A stretch of DNA of 64,000 nucleotides from Paragyromitra xinjiangensis (Eukaryota; Ascomycota; Pezizomycetes; Pezizales; Discinaceae). The notes under the pieces are model-generated. The model searched no databases, was not told where the DNA came from, and saw only the letters and a list, made by a program, of their open reading frames with translations. Shown here in pieces: positions 1 to 10,838 of the stretch. Positions within the stretch are counted from its first letter, which is position 1. Every line of letters begins with the position of its first letter. The stretch is taken from contig JBCAMK010000002.1 of the NCBI GenBank assembly GCA_038503065.1, forward strand, positions 372,001 to 436,000. Direction: 5' to 3'. The translations under genes and the position numbers were made by a program.

Positions 1-502
1 ATGTTCTCTACGTTGGGCCACTCGACCTTGGGAACGCTATCGGTTGGTTTACCCCTAGATGTGATATAACCCCCCCCCCCAGAAATTTGGTTAAGAGTAG
101 GAAAATAGGATACCCTATTATCTCCGACACTTTCCATCCGAATCTCTATGCCGCAATTGAAAAAGTCCATAATGCTGCAGAAGCAGCTGGTAAGAGAGCT
201 GGTATCTACTGCGCCGATGGTAATCAAGGTTTGCTTCCACTCCCACGAGTTTCACCCATTTCCATTATGGCCAACCCAGTCCTTTATGCGATTTGACTGA
301 CTGAGCTCGCCCACCTTCCCCACGTTGGGAAACTGAGGCCTTTGGCGGTATTATAGCTCAGATGTTTGCACAGAAGGGATTCCACATGTTGTCTGTGTCC
401 TCGGATGTAGACGCCATAAGCACGCATTTATCGGAGTCTCTCGGGAAGGCCAAAGGTGAGGCTATAGTCAGAACGGAGGTTTCTACTGGTTCAAAGGTCT
501 AG
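1..502 (+). CDS. HpcH/HpaI-family aldolase, C-terminal part (5' end outside window)
   Basis: This is the 3' end of a gene entering from upstream. Proposed exons are <3-42, 109-228 and 357-502, with stop TAG at 500-502. The translation has family landmarks: a VGPLDLGNAIG stretch, a YPIISDTFHP segment, a helix AAIEKVHNAAEAAGKRAGIYC, and a late QKGFHMLSVSSDV strand. This is the C-terminal half of the HpcH/HpaI aldolase/citrate lyase TIM barrel, which cleaves 2-keto-3-hydroxy acids using a divalent metal. The intron at 43-108 is inferred. Skipping it leaves one open frame but inserts about 22 residues, encoded partly by a run of 11 C, between NAIG and YPII; splicing gives the normal family junction. 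Intron 229-356 (GTTTGC to TTATAG) is needed to keep frame. Only about 100 residues are visible, so the substrate cannot be assigned. Confidence 0.6.
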
Positions 503-2145
503 CTGAGGTAGTACGCATTTCCGTATATTAAGATCTGGACGAGTAGCGGGTCAAAGAGTGGGAGAGTCGAATTTGTACCGGGAGCTGCCGAGGGTTAGTT
601 ATGCAAGGATCATTTAAATATTTTAAAACACCACATACCGAATCGGTAGGCGGACCGAGCATCCGTGCAAAGTAAATTCTATAAACTATAGGGACTTGAA
701 AAGGAATTCAGCAAGGCGTTGGGCAGGTGGGGTACAACGGCCGTAAAAAAAGCAAACATACCTGCTGCGCTAGGGCGAGTGATAATCCATGATACCGGAA
801 GTATCACCATAGGACCAACAATATGTGCCAGGAATCAAAAGGTTACGTACAGACTAGTCTTAACTAGAATTTAGTTACAGGCACTCTGCAGCCTCATCCG
901 CAATTACAGGAAACCCCCACAAATGCTGTGAATCGAACCTGGTTATTGGTCTCACATGCGCAAGCGAAACCTGCATCACCACCTTAGCTGCCTTTCAGGG
1001 CTGATGGGATTTTACTCTTCCCACTCTATTTTTGTTGATTGTCTCAGAGCATGCGAGGCTGCGAAATATGTACTCTGGCATAGTCCGACCCCCAACGACG
1101 TGTTGATCTGTCTCCCTTTTGAAGTGCCCCGTCTAAAGGTACCAAAACCTACCCTGTAAAGATTGGGCCTTTTATGACTCTTACTGAAGATGGCATGTAC
1201 CCCCGCGCTATGTTCATAGCGGGCAATTCTTGAGCAAGTCAAACTGCCACGGGCTTCTCCGGCTTCTCCGACCTTTACGTGGCTACCCTTCTTATCCCTT
1301 CCTACTCTGGGAAACGCGTGGTAGAAGGCTGGTTTTGAGAGCTACGACGTGTTTTCTTGAGATGCAACGTTAAGCAGATCTCTCTTCTTCTTTGGACAGA
1401 AAATTGGACGAACGCCATGGACAAAATGTGATTTTCTATCAGGCAATGAGTGAGCGTGGTGTAATGGGGGCACGTAGTCGATCGTAAAATCCGGAGGGTA
1501 ATCGTAGGTAATCTCCCCGAAGGATGTTGAGACAGGGCAGACGCGTCCGTGCTGCCCGCTGTTAGGCGTTTTCGGGGTTTATACTTGTGATTCGCGTGGG
1601 ATATAAGCTTTTCTTGCCACAATCGTGGTGTTTGAAATACTCGGTGGAGTGGGATAAGACTTGGGTAGGGTGGTACGAGAGTCACAGCTCATCACTCGAT
1701 CACACGATATCCTAAATAGCTTGTGAGCTGGCGGTAGAGATGTTGGAGAGGATGATAATTACTTAGGCTTTTCCATCAAGATGTGTGGTCTGTAGTATCA
1801 TATCAGCGTCAGCATATCAGGAGGTATCTACGCTGTACAGTGGTAATGGGTCTCAAGTAGTTCTTGTACTATCTACCTTATCATATCACCCAGCAACATC
1901 ATACTCATAACAACCAAGCACAAAAAGCCGTAACACAAATAAACGCTACCCGCATCATACCTATTCCTCGCAGAGAACTAGATACCTCCCCGTACAGCGA
2001 GAGATTTCCCCTCCACTAACACATTTTAAAACAGGAGCAAAGCCATCATTGATAATAGAACCAAGCACTAAAATAACAGCAAAAGGAAATAAGAAATGAA
2101 AAAAATAAAGTAAAATAAAAACGATAAAACCCCCACTACTGTAAA
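503..2145. other. Intergenic region, no supported gene
   Basis: Open frames here, including one of 127 codons on the minus strand at 1302-1685, show no recognisable family, low-complexity codon use and no matching splice structure. The last 200 bases are A-rich and probably contain the 3' UTR and polyadenylation signals of the ATPase gene ending at 2146. Confidence 0.5.
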
Positions 2146-5100
2146 CTAAACCAATTCATCTCCACTAGCTGGCCTCTTCTCCATTGTTGTGGTCCTTGAC
2201 CTAGTGGAGGGTTGTGTGATAGTCCTCGCCATAGTAAAGAATCCCTGGCGCAGGCTTAACGATGCGTCTTTCTTTACCCTATCGGACTGACCATGGTTGA
2301 ACAAGCCCGTGTAACGCTTGGTAAATTTCCAGGTTTCGACTCCGAGGATGAATACAGGAACAGCGCCAACTGACAATGCCCATTCCCATGAAATTCCTTT
2401 GTGCTTGAAGACTTGGGTATTCAAGGTCGGAATGTAGACAACCGGAAATACAGAGAGAGCGCCGATAAAGACCGAATAGAACAAGAACTTGTTGGCATAA
2501 ATCTAGGGGCCAATCAGCACTATTTCGTGGTGAATAATAGGAATAATATACTCACGTCTTTGAAAAACGGGAATCTATGCCGTTTCTGGTATGGGTCAAG
2601 TCTAAACATGCTTCGTCTAATACTCTTGAACTCCCATGCAGATATCAAAATCAACCACGTTAACTCTGCGAAGACGGCGCCACGGGCTCGGAATACAAGA
2701 TCACATTCAGCGGAGTACGTCGCGTTGCAGTTCACTCCGAGATTTCCGTTACCAACGCCAAAGACAATAATAACGAATGTGGTTAGACAGCAACCACCCA
2801 TAATGATACCGTATACAATCATATCGACGAGAATCTGTTTCGTAAACACGCCCCTCTTTGAGTCATGGGGCGGCCGTTTCATGATGTCCGAGGAAGCAGC
2901 TTCCAATCCCAATCCAAACGCCGGGAACGAAGATGTAAGCATGTTAATCCAGAGAATTTCAAGCGGAGCCAGTGGGAACACCGACAGCCCATGTCTATCT
3001 TGAAACGCAAGACCGATGATCAAAAGGATGACTTCGCCGACGTTTGACACTAGGAGATGGAGAATGAACTTTTGGATGTTATCGAACATTCTCCTTCCCT
3101 CCTCAACGGCGTTCACGATACTGGCAAAGTTGTCATCGGTGAGCACGATATCAGATGCGGATTTAGCAACATCAGATCCTCCAAGCCCCATAGCAATGCC
3201 GACATCAGCTCTCTTTAGACTAGGAGAGTCATTGACACCATCTCCTGTCATTGCCGCGAATCGGTTTCTTCGGTGGAGCGCGTCTATCATGCGGACCTTG
3301 GTGTTTGGAGCACAACGGGCAATAACGAAAGGGAGGGTTGGAAGGTTATCGATTTCCTCGTCAGTAAGAGCATCGAATTCGGCAGCAGTTTTCACCATGC
3401 TATTGGCAACCTCAGGAGTGAATGAGCCGAAATCTCTTGGGATTATTCCAACCTCTCGAGCGATAGCGCGGGCAGTTCCAGGATGATCACCAGTCAGCAT
3501 ATGGACCTGAATACCAGCTTCAGTACATGCCCTAACAGAATCCTTCGTCTCGAGACGGGGTGGGTCGTAAAGCCCAGCAAGTCCTATGAGTGTAAGGTCT
3601 TGTTCGACTTGGTCTCGAGGGAAATCCGTCCAGTCACTAGGTGGATTCTCGATAGTACGGCGGGCGATCGCGAGAACGCGCAATCCTTGGTCAGCCAAAA
3701 GTATCATTTGTTGATTGACTTCTTCTTTAAGCTCGGCTGTCATCGGTCTGTTCTGTTCTCCGAATCCAATATGCGTGCAAAGGTCGAGGATCCGTTCGAC
3801 GGCTCCTTTGGCGAAGATGACATATTTGCCATCTTCAGGCTCCTGGAAAACCACGGACATCCTTTTAACATCGCTATCGAATGGATATTCGCCGAGCTGT
3901 TTCCATCCATTGGAGGTGAGAGCTTTCTTCCCGCAGTCGAAGCGATGTGCAAATACTTGGAGGGCAATCTTCAATTAGTTTAGTTAGCAAGAGTGGGATA
4001 CTAATTGCGACATTTCGCAAGAAACTAAACTATCCAAATAGTGGATGGAAAGTTTTGCCTTTCATTCTTCCATCAAGTGGATAAATCATTCAAGCACCTC
4101 TAAAGCCATCTAAACACGGGAGTATATATTTACCTCAGTAGGATCGCCAGTAGCTTGCCATCTATGTTTCCGTTCATCGAACCGCAAAGTTGCCAAGTTA
4201 CAAAGTGCAGAGGAGTGTAAAAACGCTTCCAGCTCGGGGACGAGCTCGGGAGGAGCCTCATAAACTTCTGGCACTTTCTTACCTGGCTCCTGCGTCTCCA
4301 CTCGTTTACGTGGACCGGGCTGATCGGCAAACTTTAGAGCAAGAGCAGAGCGGGCATGGTCACGCTCCGCCTGTTTGCGTTGATATTCCTTCTCTGCATG
4401 CTCTGCAGAAATCGGTACCGGAGCAGGGCCAAGACGGATGACACCAGATGTGGGATCGGTGGCTTCTCCAGTACGGTCTACGCTGTAGATACCCACTCCG
4501 GGGATCCAGGCTTTGCGAGTTATCATTTTTCCTTGAGTAAGGGTGCCGGTTTTGTCGGAACAGATGTTGGTGACACCGCCGAGAGCTTCGAGAGCATCGA
4601 GCTTGCGAACGATGACTTTGCGTTTGACCATCCGTTTCATGCCGACAGCCATGGTGATGGTTAAGACAGCGATCAAGGACTCTGGAATGATGGCGATACC
4701 TGAGTATTTCGTTAGCAAATTGCACCACTAATAGCTATCATGTCCGGGGAACCTGAGATCCAGCAAAGCAAGATGCACTAAGGCCTAACGAGACTCCCCA
4801 TGACTACCACCAAGAAGAACTGAAGGGAAGCCTACCCAGTGAAATAGCATAGATAGTGACTTCGTGGGTAACGTTAAACTTGTTCACGCCAAACACGATA
4901 ATAGCAAGCAAAATAGCACAGAATAGAAGAACGTAAGCTAGCTTAGATAACTTCCTCTGCAAAGGGGTTCCAACAGTGAGCCCAAGCAGCTTCCCAGCGG
5001 CGTCCCAAGTATTCAAAGCAGCACCCTTAACAGGTTGAAGTGTGCCATACTTCTTGCGAGACATAGACCGACTTGGTTTCTTATCTTTACCAGAGAGAGA

Positions 5101-5983
5101 TGCTGCAATTGCTCCGATCTCAGTAGCCATCCCAGTACCAGTAACAATACCACGAGCACGACCCTTGGTAACGGTAGATGAAGAGAAAGCCATGTTGATA
5201 CGGTCACCGACACCAATCTCCTCATTGAGGTCGAGGTTGGGATCCTTCATGACAGGAAGGGACTCGCCGGTAAGCAAAGCTTCGTCAGTTTCGAAGTTCA
5301 TGACCTCGAATAATCTAAGATCCGCAGGGACAACATCTCCTGTTTTCAACTCGACAACATCACCAGGCACTACTGTCTTGCTAGGGACGTGATCGATATT
5401 CCCGTCTCTAAGGACAGCTGCTGTAGGACTGGAGAGACTACGGAGGGTGTCCATTGTTTTTTCGCTATTGGTCGTTTAGCTATATCCCGTCATAGGGTTG
5501 TGAAGTAATTGTTTGACACTTACGCCCTGTATTCTTGGAGGAAGCCAATTGTAACGTTCAATACAATAACGGCAGTGATAACTCCACCTTCAATCCAATC
5601 TTGAACACCGTAGGATAGAGCCATTGCTAGAATAAGGACCCTGATAATGGTCAGTACGGATGGTATCCTGGGATGGTATTTCTGAAGCAGCTAAAACTTA
5701 CAGGATCCTATGAAACGTTAGCATACAGATAGTCCGAAGAGACATCAGGGCAATGGACATACATGGCATTGCTGACTTGCTTCACGAAGACTTTCCATAT
5801 TGGAATTCCTTCACCCCCATCCAATTCGTTTGAGCCATATTTATCGAGTGCTTGCCCAGCTTGGGCTGGAGAGAGACCTGTTTCGACATTCGTTTTAAGT
5901 TCTTGGGCAACCTCGTCGGAGGAGAGTTGATAAGGAGGCTTGGAGAAGACTGGCTTCGTAGGTTCTGATTTTTTGCTCGCCAT
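2146..5983 (-). CDS. ENA1: ENA-type P-type Na+/K+ exporting ATPase
   Basis: Fungal ENA (P-type IID) ATPases use ATP to export Na+ (and K+ or Li+) across the plasma membrane, giving salt and alkaline-pH tolerance. Seven exons are proposed: 5983-5763, 5707-5702 (6 nt), 5640-5524, 5464-4836, 4699-4134, 3968-2556 and 2502-2146. They sum to 3309 nt, 1102 residues, normal for the family. Visible motifs: N-terminal cation-ATPase domain; LLTGES of the actuator near residue 180; IPESL in M4; phosphorylation site DKTGTLT near 373; nucleotide-binding KGA; HMLTGD near 675; hinge MTGDGVND near 760; then C-terminal membrane helices. IPESL and the extended segment after DKTGTLTQGKM favour ENA over SERCA or PMR1. 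The start at 5983 gives MASKKSEPTK; an in-frame ATG at 6040 adds 20 residues with no clear role. The microexon is discussed in the findings. Confidence 0.93.
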
Positions 5984-7023
5984 GTGAGGAATAGTGATAC
6001 TTATGAGTTGATGATAATAATAACAAGAAGACTTTGACATGGTGGGGGAATGGGCTGATATTTGTAGTCATATGGATGTCCAAGGAGAATTGAGCTACCG
6101 GCACGCCCAGAATTCAAAATCCCCATTCGGTGCGATTGAATTCGAGACCGATATTTTTTTACGCTTCACACCATATTCCTCGATGGTCATGATAACGCCG
6201 AGCCCAAAACTGCCTTACCGGTATAAAATAACCCTTGTAGTTTTACAAGAATGATATCTTGTGCCTCACGGAAAAAGCAGGCAGAACCAAAACGATCGAG
6301 TCACCAACAACTAGTCACAACCAATCACCTCCCCACTAGGTCCTTTTTTGCAATTCCAAGAAATGAGGAGTTGAACCAAGAGCTATGATGCAAGATATTG
6401 TCGTAGAACCTCATTGGCATACACGCTTACTGATCCTTGGCGTAACACTCAGTAACTTATTTTTTATTCGGAAGATAGGCATTGGAGGTCTTGGACATCT
6501 TGGCCGAACTAGTTTCTTTGACAACTAAGCAGAAATTCGTTTATCTGTCGTTGAAAGAGCCCATCTTCCACCTCTGAGACTTTGTTCTATGAATCAACTG
6601 TCAAGGTGTCTTTGAATAAGCTTTGAAGCAACAGCTGATTGTCTTTGCTGCTGAAACGGAGACCCTTCCCTGGCAATTCTAGATCAATGATCAAGGACGA
6701 ATTCTGGTGTTAGTGCCAATCACATGATAATTTGGCTTGGTACCAGCCTTGGCGATAACTTTGATGTCTCTGGGCGTTCCTGGGCACTTCTTGGTACTTC
6801 TGGGCACCATTCTGGGCATCGTTCGAATCCCGGGACTCACACCAGTTTTGGAGGTCTCCTGCCCTTTTTTTTTGACTGCATATTTTGTAAATTTTTGTGA
6901 CATGCAGGAAATAGAGATGCCCCGAAGCTATTGAATCTCAAGAAAATTAATTGAGAATATAGGCCGAGGTGGGGTTTCGCGCAGTTGACCCGGCGGGATA
7001 CACTTTCAAGTCTAATCAATCGG
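5984..7023. other. Intergenic/promoter region upstream of the ATPase
   Basis: No coding exon is supported. The part near 5990-6300 should hold the ATPase promoter and 5' UTR. Around 6750-6830 there is an imperfect series of CTGGGC/TTCTGG words and a TTCGAATCCCG string that looks like a tRNA T-arm, but no complete tRNA folds around it. Confidence 0.45.
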
Positions 7024-7452
7024 TCAACGGACGGAGAGCTTTCCGCAGCATTGGCGCGCACTAGTAATAAATGTGGACGACCTGGAAAAATACACGTGCA
7101 TATCCGTATATGTGCAGATACATGTATTAGTACCAGATATTAGTAGTGTGAATCCGCTTGTAGAATCGAGGACAAAATAAGGCATCAAAATCGTTGATGT
7201 TGTGAGCGCGAAAATGTCTTGAGCGTTAGGGATTACTCGAGACGGAGGGAACACGCGAGCCCGCAGAAATGAAACAGGGCCAATGTCTGAAATTAGACGG
7301 GAGGCAACACAAAACACAACGGGTGATCTTCGCTTACCAGGGAGGGACTCGTCACCTTCCAGGCTCCCGTTTCCTTGGACATCAACCTGTAACAACACTT
7401 CTTGCTCGAGTCTTTCTAGTAATTCATCAAAAATATCGCCATTTCTCGCCAT
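7024..7452 (-). CDS. Possible small gene, N-terminal exon convincing, remainder unclear
   Basis: The first 38 codons from the ATG at 7452 encode an acidic, helical start (MARNGDIFDELLERLEQEVL and a GDESLP tail) and end at a good donor, GTAAGC, at 7337. Two continuations are possible: reading straight through to the stop at 7024 (142 residues), or splicing to an acceptor TTTCAG near 7291. Neither gives a family I recognise. The ATG lies only 90 bp from the divergent ATG at 7543, so the two genes would share a very short promoter. It could be a subunit of a small coiled-coil complex, but no function should be assigned. Confidence 0.3.
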   Translation of the reverse strand: MARNGDIFDELLERLEQEVLLQVDVQGNGSLEGDESLPGKRRSPVVFCVASRLISDIGPVSFLRARVFPPSRVIPNAQDIFALTTSTILMPYFVLDSTSGFTLLISGTNTCICTYTDMHVYFSRSSTFITSARQCCGKLSVR

Positions 7453-7542
7453 TTACCTATATCACTTTCATCACTTGCTGAATCGCTACTGCATAAGCAT
7501 ACCCGTAAAGGGGACTCTCTCCGTGTCTTCCCCACCGCCAAC

Positions 7543-9571
7543 ATGTTACCCGGCGGCGATGTCTCGTCTGAATTGACAGATGTATGCACCGACGATTGTG
7601 TCCCGCCTTGGGTAAAGGAGCAGAGGCAGAACTCAAGCGTGCATCAACTGCTCTCGTCGTCTCTGTTCTTTGTGACCTTCTGCGTTATCTTTCTCACCGT
7701 GCTGCAACGGCTGTTCCCAGTGCTATGCGGCGCAGGCGCGCGACATTCTTCTCATCTAGAGAACCGTGGACGGAAAAGGATAGCAGCTCTCACCTTCTCG
7801 ACTACTCTTGGGGCTACAGGTGTGCTAGCGGAGTTAATTTTATGCGAAGTCAGTGAATGGGGTAACGCGACAAGTCGCAGGCTCGGATTTCCGATCGTAG
7901 TTGGGGTCTTGCTGGTCTGCTTGGTTGTGATTACTCCATTACTAGAGCTGCACAGTCTTGTTGAAGGAAGTGGTATTGGGAATTGGAGGCGACAATATGT
8001 GATTATGGCTGAGATGGCTGCATTCGCAGGGTGGTTATGGATCTTCTGGAGTTTGGGCGACAGGTTACCAATTAGGAAGGCTGACCAGCATAGCTGGGGA
8101 ACCTGTAGGGACCCTAATACCTTACCCTAGGAATTTATGATGGCTAACTTTTGTGTTTAGCACGAACTTTGATGGAAGAATGTTTGGCTAGGGTGGGCGT
8201 TATTGGAGTCTCGGTGAGCCTCAAACCCAATAATAAAAAAATGCCCACGATCTAATATTTGCTAACTTCACTCATAGCTAATGGCATTGCTCTGTAAGTA
8301 CTTTATGTTTGCATCTAAAATATCTCGCAAATAAACGAGGTCATGCCTTACCAAGATCCCTAAACCTCAACTCTCCATAAATCCCCTTCTCATTCGTTAC
8401 CCTTCTTAGGAAAATCTTGGGATTTCAGTAAGGGGCGATCTCGTTGGCTTGTGAGAGATCATAGTTTAGTTTCGAATGTGGCCTAACAAATTGACAGCTG
8501 GTTTCGGTTGTGTCTCATCGCCTTGGCACAACTTCACCACCAAGCCGAGACCGGTGACTGATATCGACGTTTCCCGAGCTCAGGCTGGCTTAACCGCTGC
8601 GACTGAGATGTTAGAGGAGAAAAGGAAAAGGTTGAGAATCCTGGAAATGAAAATTCAAGAGAAAAAGGTTTGTCTCATTGTGTCCCCGCAGATTTGAAGA
8701 AGCCCGATTCTAATGCCATTATGACCAGTCATCTCAAGAGGGTTTCATGAGTAAGGTATTCTCTGCTGTTCGTGGAGATTCAGATGTTCAAGGTTAGATT
8801 CCTGTCAAAATTCTCGCCAATATTTGATGCTGATCAGTTTTAGAGCATTCCGTACTTCTTAGTGAGATCAATGGCCTCGAAACTATGCGAACGTCTTTGT
8901 CGGCAGAATTTACGGAGTTTCAACGCCGACTAGCAACCCAACAGCAATCTAGATCTGCGCTTGGCCGCCTACTGCGGGCGGTCTCTTACGGATTCTCAGT
9001 TTATTGTCTGTATCGGATATTCGCCACTTCACTCGCTCATATTCCCTATTTACACAGATCTAGATCTTCATTCTCCCAAAGCGATCCTATCAATAACGTG
9101 GTAGCCCTCTTGGCTCAGCATTGGGACCCACACCTTGACCGGGCTGCCTGGTCTCGCATGATTGGGTTTGCCTTTTCCGGTGTCATTATAATGGGGTCCC
9201 TTGGGTCAGTCATGACAACTTTGAACATGCTTAGTCGTGCAGCTCCTGGAGTCATCGGTCATGCTAGCAAGGGCGATAATCCAAATCTTGCACTTTTTGT
9301 TTCACAGATTAGCGCGGTGTACATGCTTGCATCAGCGCTACTATTGAGAAGCAATCTTCCATCCCACATGAGCTTCGTTATTAGTGATGCTCTCGGAGCA
9401 CCGCTAGATCCGGCATTTGTTGACAGATGGTTCGATGCGTTGTTTCTCGGAGCCGCCTCGTTGACAATATTTGCGCTAGTCGTAGGTCGAAAGAGTGGAT
9501 GGTGGGGGCCAGGAAAAGATGATGTGTTTGGGGACGACTTGATGGATGTGGAAGCCGGGAAGATGAGCTGA
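7543..9571 (+). CDS. Golgi pH regulator / ABA GPCR-family multi-pass membrane protein
   Basis: GPHR/GTG proteins are polytopic Golgi or ER membrane proteins implicated in anion conductance and Golgi acidification. Six exons are proposed: 7543-8104, 8161-8213, 8278-8293 (16 nt), 8498-8667, 8729-8792 and 8844-9571. They total 1593 nt, 530 residues, the usual size. Landmarks are FWSLGD near residue 180, RVGVIGVSLMALLSGFG spanning the exon 2-4 joins, a central coiled coil (residues about 230-300, EEKRKRLRILEMKIQEKK), and the conserved C-terminal block with YCLYRIF, helices around SGVIIMGSLGSVMTTL, and HRWFD-like DRWFDALFLGAA. About eight or nine hydrophobic helices are visible. Continuity across the 16-nt exon is required for the conserved LLSGFG motif, which supports the model. 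The N-terminus MLPGGDVSSE is the first in-frame ATG of the open exon. Confidence 0.88.
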
Positions 9572-10838
9572 AATGGATGGGCTAGAACGCCATCCAGCTG
9601 ACCCAATGGTGTTACTGCATACTTCGTTTGTCTCGAAAAAGACTACATATGATTGCATTTCTTTTTTGCCTTTACTCATATCATTATCATTGCTCGTGTT
9701 CTTGTACAACACTTTTTTCTTTCTCCTTTACTATTGGCTGGACCTCTACTGTTTTTCTCCTTTTCTTTTTTTACGGCGCTTTTCACATGCTCTTCGATTT
9801 CTTTGGCTTCATTTACACGCGGGGTTTTGAGATTATGGGGATTATCATTCGTTTCCGGTTTCGCCCAAGGGGGTTACGGTTGCTATTACGCACTAAGATA
9901 TGAACTCCTAGAAAGATTATATGTATCACCCACTCTATGAGGTGTCCCGGGGACGCCCGAGAGATGGGTTTCCATCGAGTCTACGCGTATTTACTTTTGA
10001 CTGATTGAAGGATAGATGGACCGATACGAGAGACAGTTAGATTTTTTTGCTTTATAGTATGTTACCTATGCGTAATGTAGCTTCAATGTAATGTAATGTC
10101 TTATTGAAATATAAAATGATTTGGAATCATGGTGTCTCACTCGTGATCAACTAGTTGTGAGAGAATGCTTCTTTGCTGGGTTGCTTTGGACAAGAGATGA
10201 AGCTGTCTTTGGCCAGGCGATGGGAGATGGATAGAGTCTTGTAAAATTACTTCTATTTACATATCAATAACTGGCAGCCCAATCTGGTCCACTCTCGAGT
10301 ACAAACAGAAATTAGTTCGCCGAAACTTGGATCTCGAGGGGTATTTTGAATCGATAGTTCCATAGTTAGTAGTCTCAGTCCAATCTAATTCAGAGTTACA
10401 TGTATCTACCGTATCCTAGGCACGTGGGGAAAGGTACCTGTCACATTATGGGGTACATCGCATCACTCATAGCAACTGGACGAAAGTTCGTTTCTCCCAG
10501 CACCCTAACGGTCACTCGCGTAAGAGAATAGGAATACACGTTATTTAAGAGAAGCTAAAGTTTGATAAGTCTCGGGTTATTGGTAAAGGCTTTAGAGGAG
10601 AGCTGTGGTTAATCTCTCTGTTGTTAAGGTTGGATCAATCGATAAAACTAGTTCTAGGGTTGGGGTTATAGCCGCGCTCCACGGCCGGGTAACACAAAGG
10701 GAGACTCGTGATACCCCATGCTGTGAGCTCCAGAGCTTCGTATAACCGCTATTGAATGACCTTATCGATCAAACCGAAATTCTATCACGACTAACCACTT
10801 TGCTAAACTAGACTGGCTGGACTCTGCAATTTTTCGAT
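9572..10838. other. Intergenic region between the GPHR-like gene and SEC8
   Basis: Pyrimidine-rich sequence at 9640-9830 looks like 3' flanking DNA. No exon with family similarity is visible on either strand. The last few hundred bases should contain the SEC8 promoter. Confidence 0.5.

Noticed and set aside
915..985. GGTTCGATTC-like string on the minus strand suggesting a tRNA T-arm
   Set aside because: The flanking bases do not form a T-stem or acceptor stem, and no D- or anticodon arm can be folded.
1302..1685. 127-codon minus-strand open frame
   Set aside because: Composition looks non-coding and nothing resembles a known protein.
6740..6850. TTCGAATCCCG string resembling a tRNA T-arm
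   Set aside because: No pairing partners for a full cloverleaf; surrounding sequence is an imperfect simple repeat.
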